In this document: positions 16,569 through 28,883 of the stretch, piece by piece
Layout: every line of letters starts with the position of its first letter
Position numbering within the stretch: position 1 is the first letter of the stretch
Origin: Sphaerisporangium rufum
GTDB lineage: Bacteria > Actinomycetota > Actinomycetes > Streptosporangiales > Streptosporangiaceae
Reading direction: 5' to 3'
Assembly: GCF_016863395.1 (NCBI RefSeq)
Contig: NZ_BOOU01000058.1
Span: forward strand, 62,001-126,000
DNA: 64,000 nt
Notes under the pieces: generated by a model
The model's database searches: none
Seen by the model: the letters and a program-made list of their open reading frames with translations, nothing else
What the model was told of the DNA's origin: nothing
Program-made: the position numbers and the translations under genes

Positions 16569-16985
16569 ATGCCGGTCATCCGCCATGCCGAGAGCCGCCG
16601 CACCGAGACCCCGAACGCCGTCATGACCACCTTCGCCTCGCCCACCCAGGGCGGCTCCGGCCTGTCGGTGTGGCGGGTGGACATGCCCGCCGGCCGGTCC
16701 GGCCCGCCGCACGCGTTCGACACCGAGCAGGTGTGGACGATCCTCGCCGGCCAGGCGACCGTCGAGCTGGGCGGGGAGGAGCTCGCCGTCGGGCCGGGCG
16801 ACACCGTCGTCATGCCCGCGGGCGTGTACCGCCGGATCACCTCCGGCAACGGGGCGGACCTGGCCGCAGTGGTCGCCGCGCCGGCCGGCGGGCACGCCTA
16901 CCCCGCCGACCCCGCGCTGAAGGTGTCTCCCGACTGCGCACTCCCGGCGGACGGCGGCCGGCTGCTGCCCGCCTGGACCGCCTGA
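16569..16985 (+). CDS. Single-domain cupin protein
   Basis: A 138-residue cupin_2 protein. Motif 1 (GPPHAFDTEQVWTILAGQAT) has a His and Glu/Gln pattern with only one clear metal-type His, and motif 2 is PGDTVVMPAGVYRRITSGNG, lacking the usual His. Metal binding may therefore be weak or lost. ATG 16569 has AGGAG 8 nt upstream. It is divergent from a MarR gene and is its likely target. Function not assignable beyond small-molecule binding or enzymatic cupin. Confidence 0.75.
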   Translation: MPVIRHAESRRTETPNAVMTTFASPTQGGSGLSVWRVDMPAGRSGPPHAFDTEQVWTILAGQATVELGGEELAVGPGDTVVMPAGVYRRITSGNGADLAAVVAAPAGGHAYPADPALKVSPDCALPADGGRLLPAWTA

Positions 16986-17005
16986 CCGCCCGCCGGTAGG
17001 CCGGC

Positions 17006-18697
17006 TCAGCGGATGGCCCACCAGCCGGGGAGCATGAGCGGGCCGTGGGCCGGTAGGCCGAGCTCGGCGGTGAGCCGGTTCAGCGGGCCCCAGGCCTCCA
17101 GCCGGACCTGGCTCAGCGACGCGGCCTTGTCCTCGCTGGACTCCGGCGGGCGCAGCCGGTCCAGCGGGTGCATCCGCGGATATGTCCGGATGTGGGCCTC
17201 GGCGGGCAGCCCGGCGCGGTCCCGGGCCAGCGCCAGCGCGTCCTCCAGGCCGCCCAGCTCGTCCACCAGGCCGCCGTCCCGGGCGTCCGCGCCGGTCCAC
17301 ACCCGGCCGCGGGCCAGCTCGTGCGCCCGGTCGCGGTCCAGCCGCCGGCCCTCGGCGACCTTGGTCACGAAGTCGTCGTACACCCGGTCCAGCCAGGCGT
17401 TCACCCGGGCCCACTGCTGCTCGGAGTAGGTGCGGCTGGTCGAGAACATGCCGGAGTTGGCGCCCACGTCGATCGACTCGGAGTTGATGCCCACCCGGTC
17501 GAGCAGCTCGCCGATCGCCGGCTTGCCGCCGAACACGCCGATCGAACCGGTCAGCGTGCCCGGCTGGGCCACGATCACGTCGGCGGCCATCGCGACGAAG
17601 TACCCGCCGGAGGCGGCCAGGTCGCCCATCGAGATGATGACCGGCTTGCCGGCCCGGCGGGTCAGCACGACCTCCCGCCAGACCGCGTCGGAGGCGACGT
17701 AGGAGCCGCCGGGGCTGTTCACCCGGAAGACGACCGCCTTGACCGAGTCGTCGCGCCGGGCGGCGCGGAACGCGGCGCAGATGGTGTCCGAGCCCATCGC
17801 CCCGCCGCCGCCGAGCGGGCCGCGCCCGCTGCGGCCCAGCCGGATGGCGCCCTGGCCGTGCACGAGCGCGACGACCCGCTCGCCGGGCCGCGGCAGCTTC
17901 TTCACCATCGCGCCCTTGGCGTACCGCCCGACGAACAGCAGCAGATCACCCTCGCCGCGGATCTCGTCGTACACCTCGTCGCGGTAGGCCAGCCGGTCGA
18001 CCAGGCCCGCCTCCACCGCCTCGGGGCCGATGAACGGGCCCTGGTCGATGAGCTCGCGCACCCGCTCCGGCGCCAGCTTGCGCCCCTCGGCGACGCCCGC
18101 CACGACCTGCTCGATGATCGACTCGGCGATCCGCGCCATCGACTCGCGGTGCGGATCGGTCATGTGGTCCTTGGTGAAGGTGTTGGCCGCGGTCTTGTAC
18201 TCGTGCCGCTGGCCGATCTGGTACTCGACGCCGAGCTTGCCGAGCGCGTTCTTCAGGAAGCGCTGCTCCAGCGAGATGCCGGTCAGCCCCACGTCCCCCG
18301 ACGGTTGCAGGTAGATCCGGTCGAAGGCGCTGGCCAGGTAGTAGGGGACGGTGCCGGCGCCGAACTCGCCGAAGGTCTCGGAGAACGCGACCGTCAGCTT
18401 GCCCGCGGCGCGCAGCTCGCCGACGGCCGCCCGCAGCTCCTGCACCACCGCGAACCCCAGCGGCCGGCCGCCGATCTTGACGATCAGCGCCTTGACCCGG
18501 GCGTCCTTGCGCGCGCGGCGCAGGCCCTCCAGCACGTCCGACAGCCGCGGCCGGCGCATGGAGAGCAGCGCGCTCAGCGGGTCGGACGGCGGCCCTTCGG
18601 TGAGCCCTTCGGTGAGGTCGAGTTCGAGCACCAGGGGAGCCGTGCGCCGCTGCCGGAGCCGGTCCACCGTTTCCAAGATCGGCTTTGTCGCGTCCAT
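17006..18697 (-). CDS. sppA: Signal peptide peptidase SppA, 67 kDa-type (S49)
   Basis: A 563-residue tandem S49 protease. The N-terminal half holds the probable general-base Lys in RHEYKTAANTFTKDH, and the C-terminal half holds the nucleophile Ser in DLAASGGYFVAMAADVIVAQ. This split dyad is that of E. coli SppA, which cleaves leftover signal peptides. Unlike E. coli SppA it has no N-terminal membrane helix, so it may be cytoplasmic or peripheral. A TAGGGT -10 box (18704-18709 on the minus strand) lies 6 nt before the ATG and there is no ribosome site, so it is probably leaderless. Confidence 0.88.
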   Translation of the reverse strand: MDATKPILETVDRLRQRRTAPLVLELDLTEGLTEGPPSDPLSALLSMRRPRLSDVLEGLRRARKDARVKALIVKIGGRPLGFAVVQELRAAVGELRAAGKLTVAFSETFGEFGAGTVPYYLASAFDRIYLQPSGDVGLTGISLEQRFLKNALGKLGVEYQIGQRHEYKTAANTFTKDHMTDPHRESMARIAESIIEQVVAGVAEGRKLAPERVRELIDQGPFIGPEAVEAGLVDRLAYRDEVYDEIRGEGDLLLFVGRYAKGAMVKKLPRPGERVVALVHGQGAIRLGRSGRGPLGGGGAMGSDTICAAFRAARRDDSVKAVVFRVNSPGGSYVASDAVWREVVLTRRAGKPVIISMGDLAASGGYFVAMAADVIVAQPGTLTGSIGVFGGKPAIGELLDRVGINSESIDVGANSGMFSTSRTYSEQQWARVNAWLDRVYDDFVTKVAEGRRLDRDRAHELARGRVWTGADARDGGLVDELGGLEDALALARDRAGLPAEAHIRTYPRMHPLDRLRPPESSEDKAASLSQVRLEAWGPLNRLTAELGLPAHGPLMLPGWWAIR

Positions 18698-18749
18698 GCC
18701 GTTACCCTAGGCGACGCGCGGCCCGGGGTGGTGTCCCCGGGCCGTGCTG

Positions 18750-21152
18750 TCAGGGGGCGGCCGGTCCGCCGGCCGCCGGCGACGGCCGGCCACGATCACC
18801 GTCCGGACCGCCGGCGTCCGGGGTGGCGTCGCCGGAACGGGGGGCACCGGTCGGGGCCGGGCCGACGCGCGGTGCGGCGGACTCGGCGGCCACGGCCGGC
18901 GCGTCGGTGCGGATCTCCTCCGCCGGTGAGTCCTGCGCCGCGCCGGAGGTGGCGACGACGCCGGTGGTCGCCGGCTCCTCTTCCGGGTCGGGGACACGGC
19001 GCAGCCACAGCGCGCCGAGCGGCGGCACCCGCAGCCGGGCGGAGAACGGCTGGCCGTGCCAGGGGTCGGGGGTGGCGTCCACCCCGCCGAAGTTGCCCAC
19101 CCCGCTGCCCTGGTACTCGTAGGCGTCGGTGTTGATCACCTCGTCCCACCGGCCGCCGGCCGGCAGGCCGATCATGTAGTCGTCGTGCGGGGCGCCGGAG
19201 AAGTTCGCCACGCAGGCCACCATCGAGCCGTCGTCGCCGTGCCGGGCGAAGGAGAAGACGTTGCCCTGGGCGTCGTCGGCGTCGATCCACTGGAAGCCCT
19301 GCGGGGCGTGGTCCTGTGAGAACAGCGCCCGGGTCTCGGTGTAGACGCGGTTGAGGTCGCGGACCAGCCGCTGCACGCCGCGGTGCGGCTCGAAGTCCAG
19401 CACCCACCAGTCCAGGCCGCGCTCCTCCGACCACTCCGAGCCCTGGCCGAACTCCGAGCCCATGAACAGCAGCTGCTTGCCCGGGTGCGCCCACATGAAC
19501 GCGAACAGCGCCCGCAGGTTGGAGAAGCGCTGCCACTCGTCGCCCGGCATCTTGCCGAGCAGCGACCCCTTGCCGTGCACCACCTCGTCGTGCGACAGCG
19601 GCAGCACGAAGTTCTCCGAGTAGGCGTACATCAGCGAGAACGTCATCTGGTGGTGGTGGTACTGCCGGAAGACCGGCTCGTGGGCGAGGTAGGCCAGCGT
19701 GTCGTGCATCCAGCCCATGTTCCACTTGAAGCCGAAGCCGAGCCCGCCCAGGTGCACCGGGCGGGAGACCCCCGGCCAGGCGGTGGACTCCTCGGCGATG
19801 GTGACGATGCCGGGCGCCTCCCGGTAGACCACCGCGTTCATCTCCTTGAGGAACTCCACCGCGTCCAGGTTCTCCCGGCCGCCGTACTCGTTGGGCGTCC
19901 ACTCGCCGGCCCGCCGGGAGTAGTCGAGGTAGAGCATCGAGGCGACCGCGTCCACCCGCAGCCCGTCGATGTGGAACTCCTTGAGCCAGTACAGCGCGTT
20001 GGCCACCAGGAAGTTGCGGACCTCGCGCCGGCCGAAGTCGAAGATGTAGGTGCCCCACTCGGGGTGGGTGCCGCGGCTGGGGTCGGCGTGCTCGTACAGC
20101 GGGGTGCCGTCGAAGCGGCCGAGCGCCCACTCGTCCATCGGGAAGTGCGCGGGCACCCAGTCCAGCAGCACGCCGATGCCCGCCTCGTGCAGCCGGTCGA
20201 CCAGGTGGCGGAACTCGTCGGGGGTGCCGAACCGGGAGGTGGGGGCGTAGTAGGAGGTGACCTGGTAGCCCCAGGAGCCGCCGAACGGGTGCTCGGCCAC
20301 CGGCAGCAGCTCCACGTGGGTGAAGCCCATCTCCAGCACGTACTCGACCAGCTGGTCGGCCAGCTCGCGGTAGGACAGGCCGGGACGCCAGGAGCCCAGG
20401 TGCACCTCGTAGGCGCTCATCGGCGACGCCAGGGCGTCACGCCCGGCCCGGGCGGCCAGCCAGGCCTCGTCGTTCCAGGTGTAGGCGGAGTCGTCCACGA
20501 TGGACGCGGTGGCCGGGGGCTGCTCGGTGCGGCGGGCCATCGGGTCGGCCTTGGACCGCCAGATCGAGTCGGCGCCGAGGATGGAGAACTTGTAGGCCTC
20601 GCCGGCGCCCACGCCGGGGACGAACAGCTCCCACACCCCGGACCGGCCGAGCGAGCGCATCGGATGCGCCGAGCCGTTCCAGTGGTTGAACGCGCCCTCC
20701 ACCCGGACGCCGCGCGCGTTCGGCGCCCAGACGGCGAACGCGGTGCCGTCCTCGTCGTCGTGCCGGATCACCCGGGCGCCGAGCACCTCCCACAGGCGCT
20801 CGTGGCGGCCCTCGCCGATCAGGTGCAGGTCGACCTCGCCCAGGGTGGGCCAGTGCCGGTAGGGGTCGCCGGCCTCGTGCACGCCACCGCCGGCGTAGCC
20901 GGCGCGCAGCCGGTAGGGCGGCGCCTTGTCCACCGCCGGCAGGGTCACCGAGAACACGCCGTAGGCCTCGTGGGTCATCTCGTGCGCGGTGCCGTCCTCC
21001 AGCACCAGCTCGACCCGCTCCGCCAGCGGCTTCAGGGCCCGCACCACCAGGCCCTCCGGTGACGGATGGGTACCCAGGATCGAGTGCGGATCATGATGCG
21101 CGCCGCCGGCCAGCCGGTTCAGATCCAGGTCCGCGTTCATCTGGTCGCTCAC
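18750..21152 (-). CDS. glgB: 1,4-alpha-glucan branching enzyme (GH13)
   Basis: An 800-residue branching enzyme. N-terminal CBM48-like modules begin [13 protein letters not shown]. The GH13 barrel carries the nucleophile region [17 protein letters not shown], acid/base [13 protein letters not shown] and [12 protein letters not shown]. It makes alpha-1,6 branches on glucan built by GlgE. After the usual end (LGALWLRR) there is a roughly 90-residue Pro/Ala/Glu-rich disordered tail not found in standard GlgB. I use GTG 21152 (GAGG just upstream); ATG 21140 four codons in is possible. It lies downstream of mak, treS and glgE on the same strand but is separated from them by two other genes. Confidence 0.93.
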   Translation of the reverse strand: MSDQMNADLDLNRLAGGAHHDPHSILGTHPSPEGLVVRALKPLAERVELVLEDGTAHEMTHEAYGVFSVTLPAVDKAPPYRLRAGYAGGGVHEAGDPYRHWPTLGEVDLHLIGEGRHERLWEVLGARVIRHDDEDGTAFAVWAPNARGVRVEGAFNHWNGSAHPMRSLGRSGVWELFVPGVGAGEAYKFSILGADSIWRSKADPMARRTEQPPATASIVDDSAYTWNDEAWLAARAGRDALASPMSAYEVHLGSWRPGLSYRELADQLVEYVLEMGFTHVELLPVAEHPFGGSWGYQVTSYYAPTSRFGTPDEFRHLVDRLHEAGIGVLLDWVPAHFPMDEWALGRFDGTPLYEHADPSRGTHPEWGTYIFDFGRREVRNFLVANALYWLKEFHIDGLRVDAVASMLYLDYSRRAGEWTPNEYGGRENLDAVEFLKEMNAVVYREAPGIVTIAEESTAWPGVSRPVHLGGLGFGFKWNMGWMHDTLAYLAHEPVFRQYHHHQMTFSLMYAYSENFVLPLSHDEVVHGKGSLLGKMPGDEWQRFSNLRALFAFMWAHPGKQLLFMGSEFGQGSEWSEERGLDWWVLDFEPHRGVQRLVRDLNRVYTETRALFSQDHAPQGFQWIDADDAQGNVFSFARHGDDGSMVACVANFSGAPHDDYMIGLPAGGRWDEVINTDAYEYQGSGVGNFGGVDATPDPWHGQPFSARLRVPPLGALWLRRVPDPEEEPATTGVVATSGAAQDSPAEEIRTDAPAVAAESAAPRVGPAPTGAPRSGDATPDAGGPDGDRGRPSPAAGGPAAP

Positions 21153-21280
21153 CGCTCCTCGGCACCGTGATGATTTCTGCCGTGCTAACCCTGCCCCAGA
21201 TCGGGGCGGCAACCCATGTTGTTGCCCGGATCACATGTGGAAAGCGAAGAATGTGCGGTTGGCCGGCCGGCGGCCGGCGC

Positions 21281-21832
21281 TCACCAGGGCAGCACGCGTA
21301 CCGTGCCGCCGGTCAGGTCGACGATCACCCGGCCGACGTCCAGCCAGGCGCCGCCGGGGAAGCGGACGAACAGCTGCAGGCAGCGGCGCACCTCGCAGCC
21401 GTGCCGCCGGAAGATCAGGGCGTGTACCCGCAGCTCGCGGGCGGAGCCGGGCGGGTGCCCGGTGGCGCCTTCGTACATCGCGCGCACGATCGGCCCGAGG
21501 CGCGGGTCGGCGAGCAGCAGCCGGGTGGCCCGGGCCTCCTCGTCCCGGGACGGGGCGGGCCGGGCCATCGCCGAGCGCGCCGGGCCGGCCGGCGGGAGCG
21601 GCGGCGGTGCGGTGGCCGGGACGGCGCCGGCGGCGGTGGCCACGCCGGGCGTGGCGGCCAGGGCCGGGGGTGCGGCCGGGGGCGCGGCCGGGCGGTCGCC
21701 GGCCACCGGGCCGGCCGGCCCGCCCGGCCGGAGCAGCACCGCGATCAGCACGCCGCCGGCCGCGACCGCCATGGTCGCCGCCACTGCCGGCATGACCGCC
21801 ATGGGTCGCCGCAGCACCGCTCGCCGCCTCAC
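21281..21832 (-). CDS. Small membrane-anchored protein with Pro/Ala linker, unknown function
   Basis: A 183-residue protein not assigned to a family. A basic N-terminus (MRRRAVLRRP) precedes one membrane helix or uncleaved signal (VAATMAVAAGGVLIAVLL). Residues about 36-90 are Pro/Ala/Gly-rich. A folded-looking domain follows with LLLADPRLGPIVRAMYEGAT, HALIFRRHGCEVRRCLQLFV (two Cys) and GGAWLDVGRVIVDLTGGTVR. The domain should be outside the cell. It is divergent from the antiporter gene and follows glgB's start by 128 nt. GTG 21832 is the assumed start. Coding is supported by the domain structure, not by homology. Confidence 0.55.
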   Translation of the reverse strand: MRRRAVLRRPMAVMPAVAATMAVAAGGVLIAVLLRPGGPAGPVAGDRPAAPPAAPPALAATPGVATAAGAVPATAPPPLPPAGPARSAMARPAPSRDEEARATRLLLADPRLGPIVRAMYEGATGHPPGSARELRVHALIFRRHGCEVRRCLQLFVRFPGGAWLDVGRVIVDLTGGTVRVLPW

Positions 21833-22074
21833 TCATCGTGACAGTGTCGCTGCTCATGGTAGTCGAGCCGGGCCGGCGAAGCGCCGGGCGGGCGCGTCGT
21901 GGTGAATGCCGAAAATAGTGAACTACCAAGCCAGGGTGGACGGCAAACTTCCGGTCGGCGCGGTATATCTCACAAACTTCTTGAGCTGCGCCAACGGTCG
22001 CAAAAACCCGGCATCTCCGGCGAATAGCCTTGTGGGTGCTAAAAACACCCGGACCGGTAAGGCAGCATAGGGGC

Positions 22075-23169
22075 ATGCGACGATTGACGGCGCCGCACTG
22101 GAGCGCCATTCTTCCGGTGCTCGCCATCGTGTTGCTCGCGATCACCTGGGGCCGCGGCGGCCTGCCGCTCGCCATGGTGATGATCGTGGCGGCGTTTCTC
22201 GGCGGCGCGGTGCTGGCGGCCGTGCACCACGCCGAGGTGGTCGCCCACCGGGTCGGCGAGCCGTTCGGCTCGCTGGTGCTGGCGGTGGCGGTGACCGTCA
22301 TCGAGGTCGCGCTGATCGTCAGCCTGATGATCTCCGGCGGCCCGGAGACCGCCACCCTGGCCCGCGACACCGTGTTCGCGGCCATCATGATCACGCTGAA
22401 CGGCATCATCGGCCTGTCGCTACTGGTCGGCACGTCCCGGGGCCGGGTGACCGCCTTCAACGCCGAGGGGGCCGGCGGCATGCTGGCCACCGTGGCCACC
22501 CTCGCGACCCTGAGCCTGGTGCTGCCCACCTTCACCACCAGCCGCTCCGGGCCCGCCTTCACCCCGGCGCAGCTCGTCTTCGCCGCGGTGGCGTCGCTGG
22601 CGCTCTACGCGCTGTTCGTCGTCACCCAGACGATCCGGCACCGCGACTACTTCCTCCCGGTGACCGCGGAGGGCAAGGTCCTGCCCGAGGAGGAGCACGC
22701 CAACCCGCCCACCGGCCGGCGCGCCGCGGGCAGCCTGGCCCTGCTGCTGGTCGCGCTGGTCGCGGTGGTCGGCCTGGCCAAGGTCGAATCGCCGGCGATC
22801 GAGGAGGCGGTGCGCGGCGCGGGGCTGCCCCAGTCGGTGGTCGGCGTGGTGATCGCGCTGCTGGTGCTTGCGCCGGAGACGCTGGCCGCCGTGCGCGCCG
22901 CGCGCCGCGAGCGGATGCAGACCAGCCTCAACCTGGCGCTCGGCTCGGCCATGGCGAGCATCGGGCTGACCATCCCGACCCTCGCGGTGGCGTCGATCTG
23001 GCTGACCGGCCCGCTGTCGCTCGGCCTCGGCGCCACCCACATGGTGCTGCTCGCGCTGACGGTGGTCGTCGCCGGTCTGACCGTGGTCCACGGCCGGGCG
23101 ACCTCGCTGCAGGGCGGGGTGCACCTGGCGCTGCTGGCCTGCTTCCTGTTCCTCGCCGTCAGCCCGTGA
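22075..23169 (+). CDS. chaA: Calcium/proton antiporter, ChaA type
   Basis: A 364-residue membrane protein of the CaCA superfamily with about ten to eleven helices in two halves. The acidic repeats are SLVLAVAVTVIEVALIVSLM with VFAAIMITLNGIIGLSLLVG in the first half and VIALLVLAPETLAAVRAARR with SLNLALGSAMASIGLTIPTL in the second, the Glu residues being ion ligands in the family. It should expel Ca2+, Na+ or K+ in exchange for protons. ATG 22075 is used over a TTG at 22030. A small GGGTG/CACCC inverted repeat (22034-22050) lies just upstream. Confidence 0.88.
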   Translation: MRRLTAPHWSAILPVLAIVLLAITWGRGGLPLAMVMIVAAFLGGAVLAAVHHAEVVAHRVGEPFGSLVLAVAVTVIEVALIVSLMISGGPETATLARDTVFAAIMITLNGIIGLSLLVGTSRGRVTAFNAEGAGGMLATVATLATLSLVLPTFTTSRSGPAFTPAQLVFAAVASLALYALFVVTQTIRHRDYFLPVTAEGKVLPEEEHANPPTGRRAAGSLALLLVALVAVVGLAKVESPAIEEAVRGAGLPQSVVGVVIALLVLAPETLAAVRAARRERMQTSLNLALGSAMASIGLTIPTLAVASIWLTGPLSLGLGATHMVLLALTVVVAGLTVVHGRATSLQGGVHLALLACFLFLAVSP

Positions 23170-23212
23170 CCCGCGCCGCCGGGCCGCGCAGGCCGGCGGG
23201 GCGCGGCCGGAC

Positions 23213-23237
23213 CCGGAACTCCGGACGGCCGTTCCGG
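23213..23237. terminator. Hairpin between convergent antiporter and maltokinase genes
   Basis: CCGGAAC...GTTCCGG, 7-bp arms around an 11-nt GC-rich loop that can itself pair in part, in the 96-nt convergent gap. A second imperfect GC hairpin lies at about 23171-23204. No T-tract. Confidence 0.4.
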
Positions 23238-23265
23238 ACCGGTAGATGATCCGCTGCCGGGACGG

Positions 23266-24680
23266 TCAGCCGGCCGGCCCGGGTTCCGCGGGCTCGTCCT
23301 GGAACGCGGCGAGCGGGATGGGCAGCCAGTTCGGCCGGTTGCGGGCCTCGTAGACGACTTCGTAGGCGGCCTTGCTCAGCTCCAGCGCGCGCAGCAGCAC
23401 CGCGTCGTCGCCGTGGATCCGCCCGCCGCCCGCCGAGTAGCCGGCGATGAACGCGGCCCGGTTGCGCTCGGCCCACTCGGCGGCGCGCGGCGCCAGCGTC
23501 CCGGCCTCCGGGTGCCCGGCCAGCAGGTGCCGGGCCGCGTAGTCGAACGACCGCAGCATGCCCGCCACGTCCCGCAGCGGCGAGTCCAGCGCGCGCCGCT
23601 CGTTCAGCGGCTGGCCGGGCTCGCCCTCGAAGTCGAGCACCACCCACTCGCTGGGCGTGCGCATGACCTGGCCCAGGTGGTAGTCGCCGTGCACCCGCTG
23701 GACGGTCACCGGCCGGTCCAGGGCGGCCAGCCGGTCGAACGCCGCGTGCGCCGCGGCCGCGTGCCCGCCCAGCTCCGGCACCTCGGAGATGGCCGAGTCC
23801 AGCCGGCGGCGGAACCCCTCGACCATCCGCTTGACCTCGTGCGGGTCGATCGTGGCGGTGGGGAAGGCCGCCGCCATCTCCTGGTGCAGCCGGGCGGTGG
23901 CGGCGCCCAGCCGGTGCGCCTCGGCGGCGAAGTCGCCGCCCACGTCGGAGGCCGGGGTGCCGGGCAGCGAGCCGTACAGGTCGCGGACGCTGGTCAGCGC
24001 CAGCGCCCAGCCGTCGCTGGCGGTGGCCAGGAACTCCTGGGTGAAGGCGAGCGTGGTGTTCTCTCCGGCGACGTCGGCCTCCATCCAGCCGTACGGGCGG
24101 GCGATGTTCGGCGCGCCCCGCTCGGCCAGCGCCGACACCACCTCCAGCTCCGGGTTCACCCCGGGGACGATTTTGCGGAACAGCTTGCAGATGTAGGCGT
24201 CGCCGAAGACCAGCGAGGTGTTGGACTGCTCGGCGCCGAGCACCAGGCTGCGCGGCGAGGTGTCGATCTCCACCCCCGGCATGTGCCGGAAGCGCAACGG
24301 GCCCACGTCGGCGCCGGCGGCGATGGCCGCCAGCAGCACCCCGGTGACCTCCTGGTCGTGCGCCGCGTCGTAGGCGAACCCCTCGGGGGTCTCGCCGATC
24401 TGGACGTGCCGCAGCCGGTGCGGCAGCTCGCGGCGGAACCCGACGAGCATCTGATAGCGGTCGGTGCGCCCGTCCTGGCGGACGGTGATGATGAGATGGC
24501 GCACCTCGGCGTCCGTGGCCCCGCAGGACCCCGCCACCTGTTGGTGGAAGGATTCTGCCGGACCACGAAGCGGCAGCGGCGTGGCGGACTCGACGGCCAG
24601 TTCGGTGATCGCGCGGCCCTTGCCGGCGAACCACCGCTGATGGGTGATCCAGCCGGCAAGCAGCTCTTCGAGATGCTGTG

Positions 24681-24684
<4 letters not shown>
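23266..24684 (-). CDS. mak: Maltokinase (Mak/Pep2)
   Basis: A 472-residue kinase that makes maltose-1-phosphate, the GlgE substrate. Visible features are the N-terminal cap segment [16 protein letters not shown], the catalytic [15 protein letters not shown] motif of the APH-like fold and [17 protein letters not shown], which carries the Mg-binding Asp. It begins at GTG 24684, overlapping the treS stop (GTGA). In many actinobacteria TreS and Mak are fused or form a hetero-octamer; here they are separate but coupled, which would keep their levels equal. Confidence 0.92.
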
Positions 24685-26393
<1,709 letters not shown>

Positions 26394-26445
26394 CGGTGGA
26401 CTCCCCGTTGTGCTGGTGCTCGCTGCCGCCGCGGGCGGCCGGACG

Positions 26446-28473
26446 TCAGGTCCGGCCGCCGGGCGTCGCTCGCAGTGTGAGGACGTGGGCTGGGTTGATG
26501 TGCGGGTCGAGACGGACGTAATTGGCCTGGCGCCAGTGGTACGACTCGCCGGAGAGCTCGTCGTCCACGATGAAGTCCGCGTTCCAGTCGAGGCCCAGGG
26601 CGGGCAGGTCGAGCCGGACCGTCGCCTCGTGCGTGTTGTGCGGATCGAGATTGACGACGACCAGGACCACATCGCCAGGGCCGGACCTTCGTGTGGCCGG
26701 ATCGTAGGCGCCGGGCAGCCGCTTGGAGAAGCAGATCATGTCCGGGTGGTCGACATCGTGGAACCGTAGATTACGCAGTTCCTGTACCGCGGGGTGGGCT
26801 CTTCTGAACAAATTGAGACGAGTGAGGAAGGGGGCCAGGCTGCGGCCCTCCTGCTCGGCCGCCGCCCAGTCGCGCGGCCGGTACTCGTACTTCTCGCTGT
26901 TCAGATACTCCTCGCTGCCCGGGCGGACCGCGACGTTCTCGCCGAGCTCGTAGCCGGCGTAGACCCCCCAGCTGGGCGAGGTCAGCGCGGCCAGCACCGC
27001 CCGGATCTTGAACGCCGGGAGCCCGCCGTGCTGGAGGTACTCGTGCAGGATGTCCGGGGTGTTCACGAAGAAGTTCGGCCGCACGTAGTGCGCGGTCTCC
27101 GCCGACAGCTCCCCGAGGAAGTCCACCAGGTCCGGCTTGGAGGTCTTCCAGGTGAAGTAGGTGTACGACTGGTGGAACCCGATCTTCGCCAGGCCGCGCA
27201 GCATCGCCGGGCGGGTGAACGCCTCGGACAGGAAGATCACGTCCGGGTCGGTGGCGTGGATCGCGCCGAGCAGCCGCTCCCAGAACACCACCGGCTTGGT
27301 GTGCGGGTTGTCCACCCGGAACACCCGCACCCCGTGGTCCATCCAGTGCCGGACCACCCGCTCCACCTCGGCCAGGATGCCCTCGGGGTCCTTGTCGAAG
27401 TTCAGCGGGTAGATGTCCTGGTACTTCTTCGGCGGGTTCTCCGCGTAGGCGATCGTGCCGTCCGCCCGCACGGTGAACCACTCCGGATGCTCCTTGACCC
27501 ACGGGTGGTCGGGGGAGCACTGCAGCGCCAGGTCGATCGCGATCTCCAGCCCCAGCTCGCGCGCCCGGCGGACGAACGCGTCGAAGTCCTCGATGGTGCC
27601 GAGGTCGGGGTGGATCGCGTCGTGCCCGCCGTCGGCCGAGCCGATCGCCCAGGGCGAGCCCGGGTCGTCCGGCTCGGGGTGCAGGGTGTTGTTGCGTCCC
27701 TTGCGGAACGTGTCGCCGATGGGGTGGATCGGCGGCAGGTACACGATGTCGAAGCCCATGCCGGCCACCGCGGGCAGCCGCTCGGCCGCGGTGCGGAAGG
27801 TGCCGGACCGCGGCGGCGCGCCCTCCTGCAGGACCGCGCCCTCCGAGCGGGGGAAGAACTCGTACCACGACCCGAACAGCGCGCGGCGGCGGTGCACCCG
27901 GACCGGGTAGCGCGGCGCCCGGGTGACCAGCTCGCGCAGCGGGTGGGCGGCCAGCGCGGCGGCGGTCTCCGGGAGCTGGGCCACCGCCAGCCGGGCCCGC
28001 GGGTCCAGCTCCTCGTCGCGCAGCCGGTCGGCGACGCGCTGCAGCTCGGCCCGGTGCGCGCAGCCGGGGCAGCCGTTCGGGCGGACCGCCTTCGCGGCTC
28101 GCTCGAAGATCCGCGCGCCCTCCTCGCACATCAGATCGGTGTCGATGTCCCGGGGGATCTTGATTCCGGCGTCGTGCAGCCAGGTGGCCACCGGGTCGCT
28201 CCACGCCTCCACCCGGAAGTGCCAGGTGCCCTCGCTGGGCAGCGTCACCGTGACGCCGAAGCGGTCGGTGCCCGGCTCCAGCGGGCGCATGGGCAGCAGG
28301 CGCCCGCGCGCGCCGGCCGGGTCGGTGAGCACGACACCGGCCGCCACCGCGTCGTGTCCTTCCCGGAACACGGTGGCGCTTATCTCGAAGGTCTCGCCCG
28401 CCGCCGCCTTGGCGGGCCACCGCCCGCAGTCGACGACAGGCTGGATGTCCTGTACTGGGATTCGTCCGATCAT
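26446..28473 (-). CDS. glgE: Alpha-1,4-glucan:maltose-1-phosphate maltosyltransferase (GlgE)
   Basis: A 675-residue GH13_3 enzyme. The N-terminal domain (residues 1-120) precedes the barrel, with the nucleophile in [18 protein letters not shown] and acid/base Glu in [20 protein letters not shown], the residues known as Asp394 and Glu423 in the S. coelicolor enzyme. It extends glucans with maltosyl units from maltose-1-phosphate. It heads the glgE-treS-mak unit. A TACCTT box lies 8 nt before the ATG with no strong ribosome site, so the transcript may have a very short leader. Confidence 0.95.
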   Translation of the reverse strand: MIGRIPVQDIQPVVDCGRWPAKAAAGETFEISATVFREGHDAVAAGVVLTDPAGARGRLLPMRPLEPGTDRFGVTVTLPSEGTWHFRVEAWSDPVATWLHDAGIKIPRDIDTDLMCEEGARIFERAAKAVRPNGCPGCAHRAELQRVADRLRDEELDPRARLAVAQLPETAAALAAHPLRELVTRAPRYPVRVHRRRALFGSWYEFFPRSEGAVLQEGAPPRSGTFRTAAERLPAVAGMGFDIVYLPPIHPIGDTFRKGRNNTLHPEPDDPGSPWAIGSADGGHDAIHPDLGTIEDFDAFVRRARELGLEIAIDLALQCSPDHPWVKEHPEWFTVRADGTIAYAENPPKKYQDIYPLNFDKDPEGILAEVERVVRHWMDHGVRVFRVDNPHTKPVVFWERLLGAIHATDPDVIFLSEAFTRPAMLRGLAKIGFHQSYTYFTWKTSKPDLVDFLGELSAETAHYVRPNFFVNTPDILHEYLQHGGLPAFKIRAVLAALTSPSWGVYAGYELGENVAVRPGSEEYLNSEKYEYRPRDWAAAEQEGRSLAPFLTRLNLFRRAHPAVQELRNLRFHDVDHPDMICFSKRLPGAYDPATRRSGPGDVVLVVVNLDPHNTHEATVRLDLPALGLDWNADFIVDDELSGESYHWRQANYVRLDPHINPAHVLTLRATPGGRT

Positions 28474-28744
28474 CGCGTCTCAAGGTAGCGGCGACGCACC
28501 GGGCGCCGCCGGGAGTTGTGAGGGCAAGGAGTGATCTTTGCTTTCGGGTGTTTCCGGCACGGAGCCGAAGTATGCGCGGGCACGATGGATTTAACGCCGA
28601 GGACGGTGATCGCCGTCTCGGCACCGGAGGGTACGGCATGACGTACTTCCAGGGAACTGCCCCCTTGCTCCGGCTTCAAGCCTCTCATCGGCAAGTAGGC
28701 GGTAGATCCCCGGCCCCCACCCTCGGTCGCGTGCACACCCGAGT

Positions 28745-28760
28745 TGTGATCACTGTCACG
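28745..28760. promoter_or_regulatory. CRP-like binding site in the glgE-glgP divergent promoter
   Basis: TGTGATCACTGTCACG matches the mycobacterial/E. coli CRP pattern TGTGA-N6-TCACA at nine of ten fixed positions. It lies inside the 410-nt gap (28474-28883) between divergent glgE and glgP, which holds no gene. A second palindrome, GTGACGTCAC, is at 28823-28832, nearer glgP. Confidence 0.5.
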
Positions 28761-28822
28761 TGTTGGCTTTAGTGAGGTTTGAGCCGGTCAGCTAGGGGTG
28801 AGAGCGAATCGCATGAGATCTG

Positions 28823-28832
28823 GTGACGTCAC
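28823..28832. promoter_or_regulatory. 10-bp palindrome upstream of glgP
   Basis: GTGACGTCAC, perfectly self-complementary, 52 nt before the glgP start. It shares the GTGA/TCAC half-sites of the CRP-like site at 28745 without the 6-nt spacer, so it may be a second regulator site or a coincidence. Confidence 0.35.
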
Positions 28833-28883
28833 AAGAGTGTTCCGGTCGCGCGTCGTGGCGCTGAGTTATTAGGGTCTGGCCCC

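Noticed and set aside
19383-21062. Plus-strand frame opposite glgB
   Set aside because: Antisense of a gene with all GH13 motifs.
28518-28772. 84-codon frame in the glgE-glgP gap
   Set aside because: Overlaps the regulatory region and has no protein-like features.
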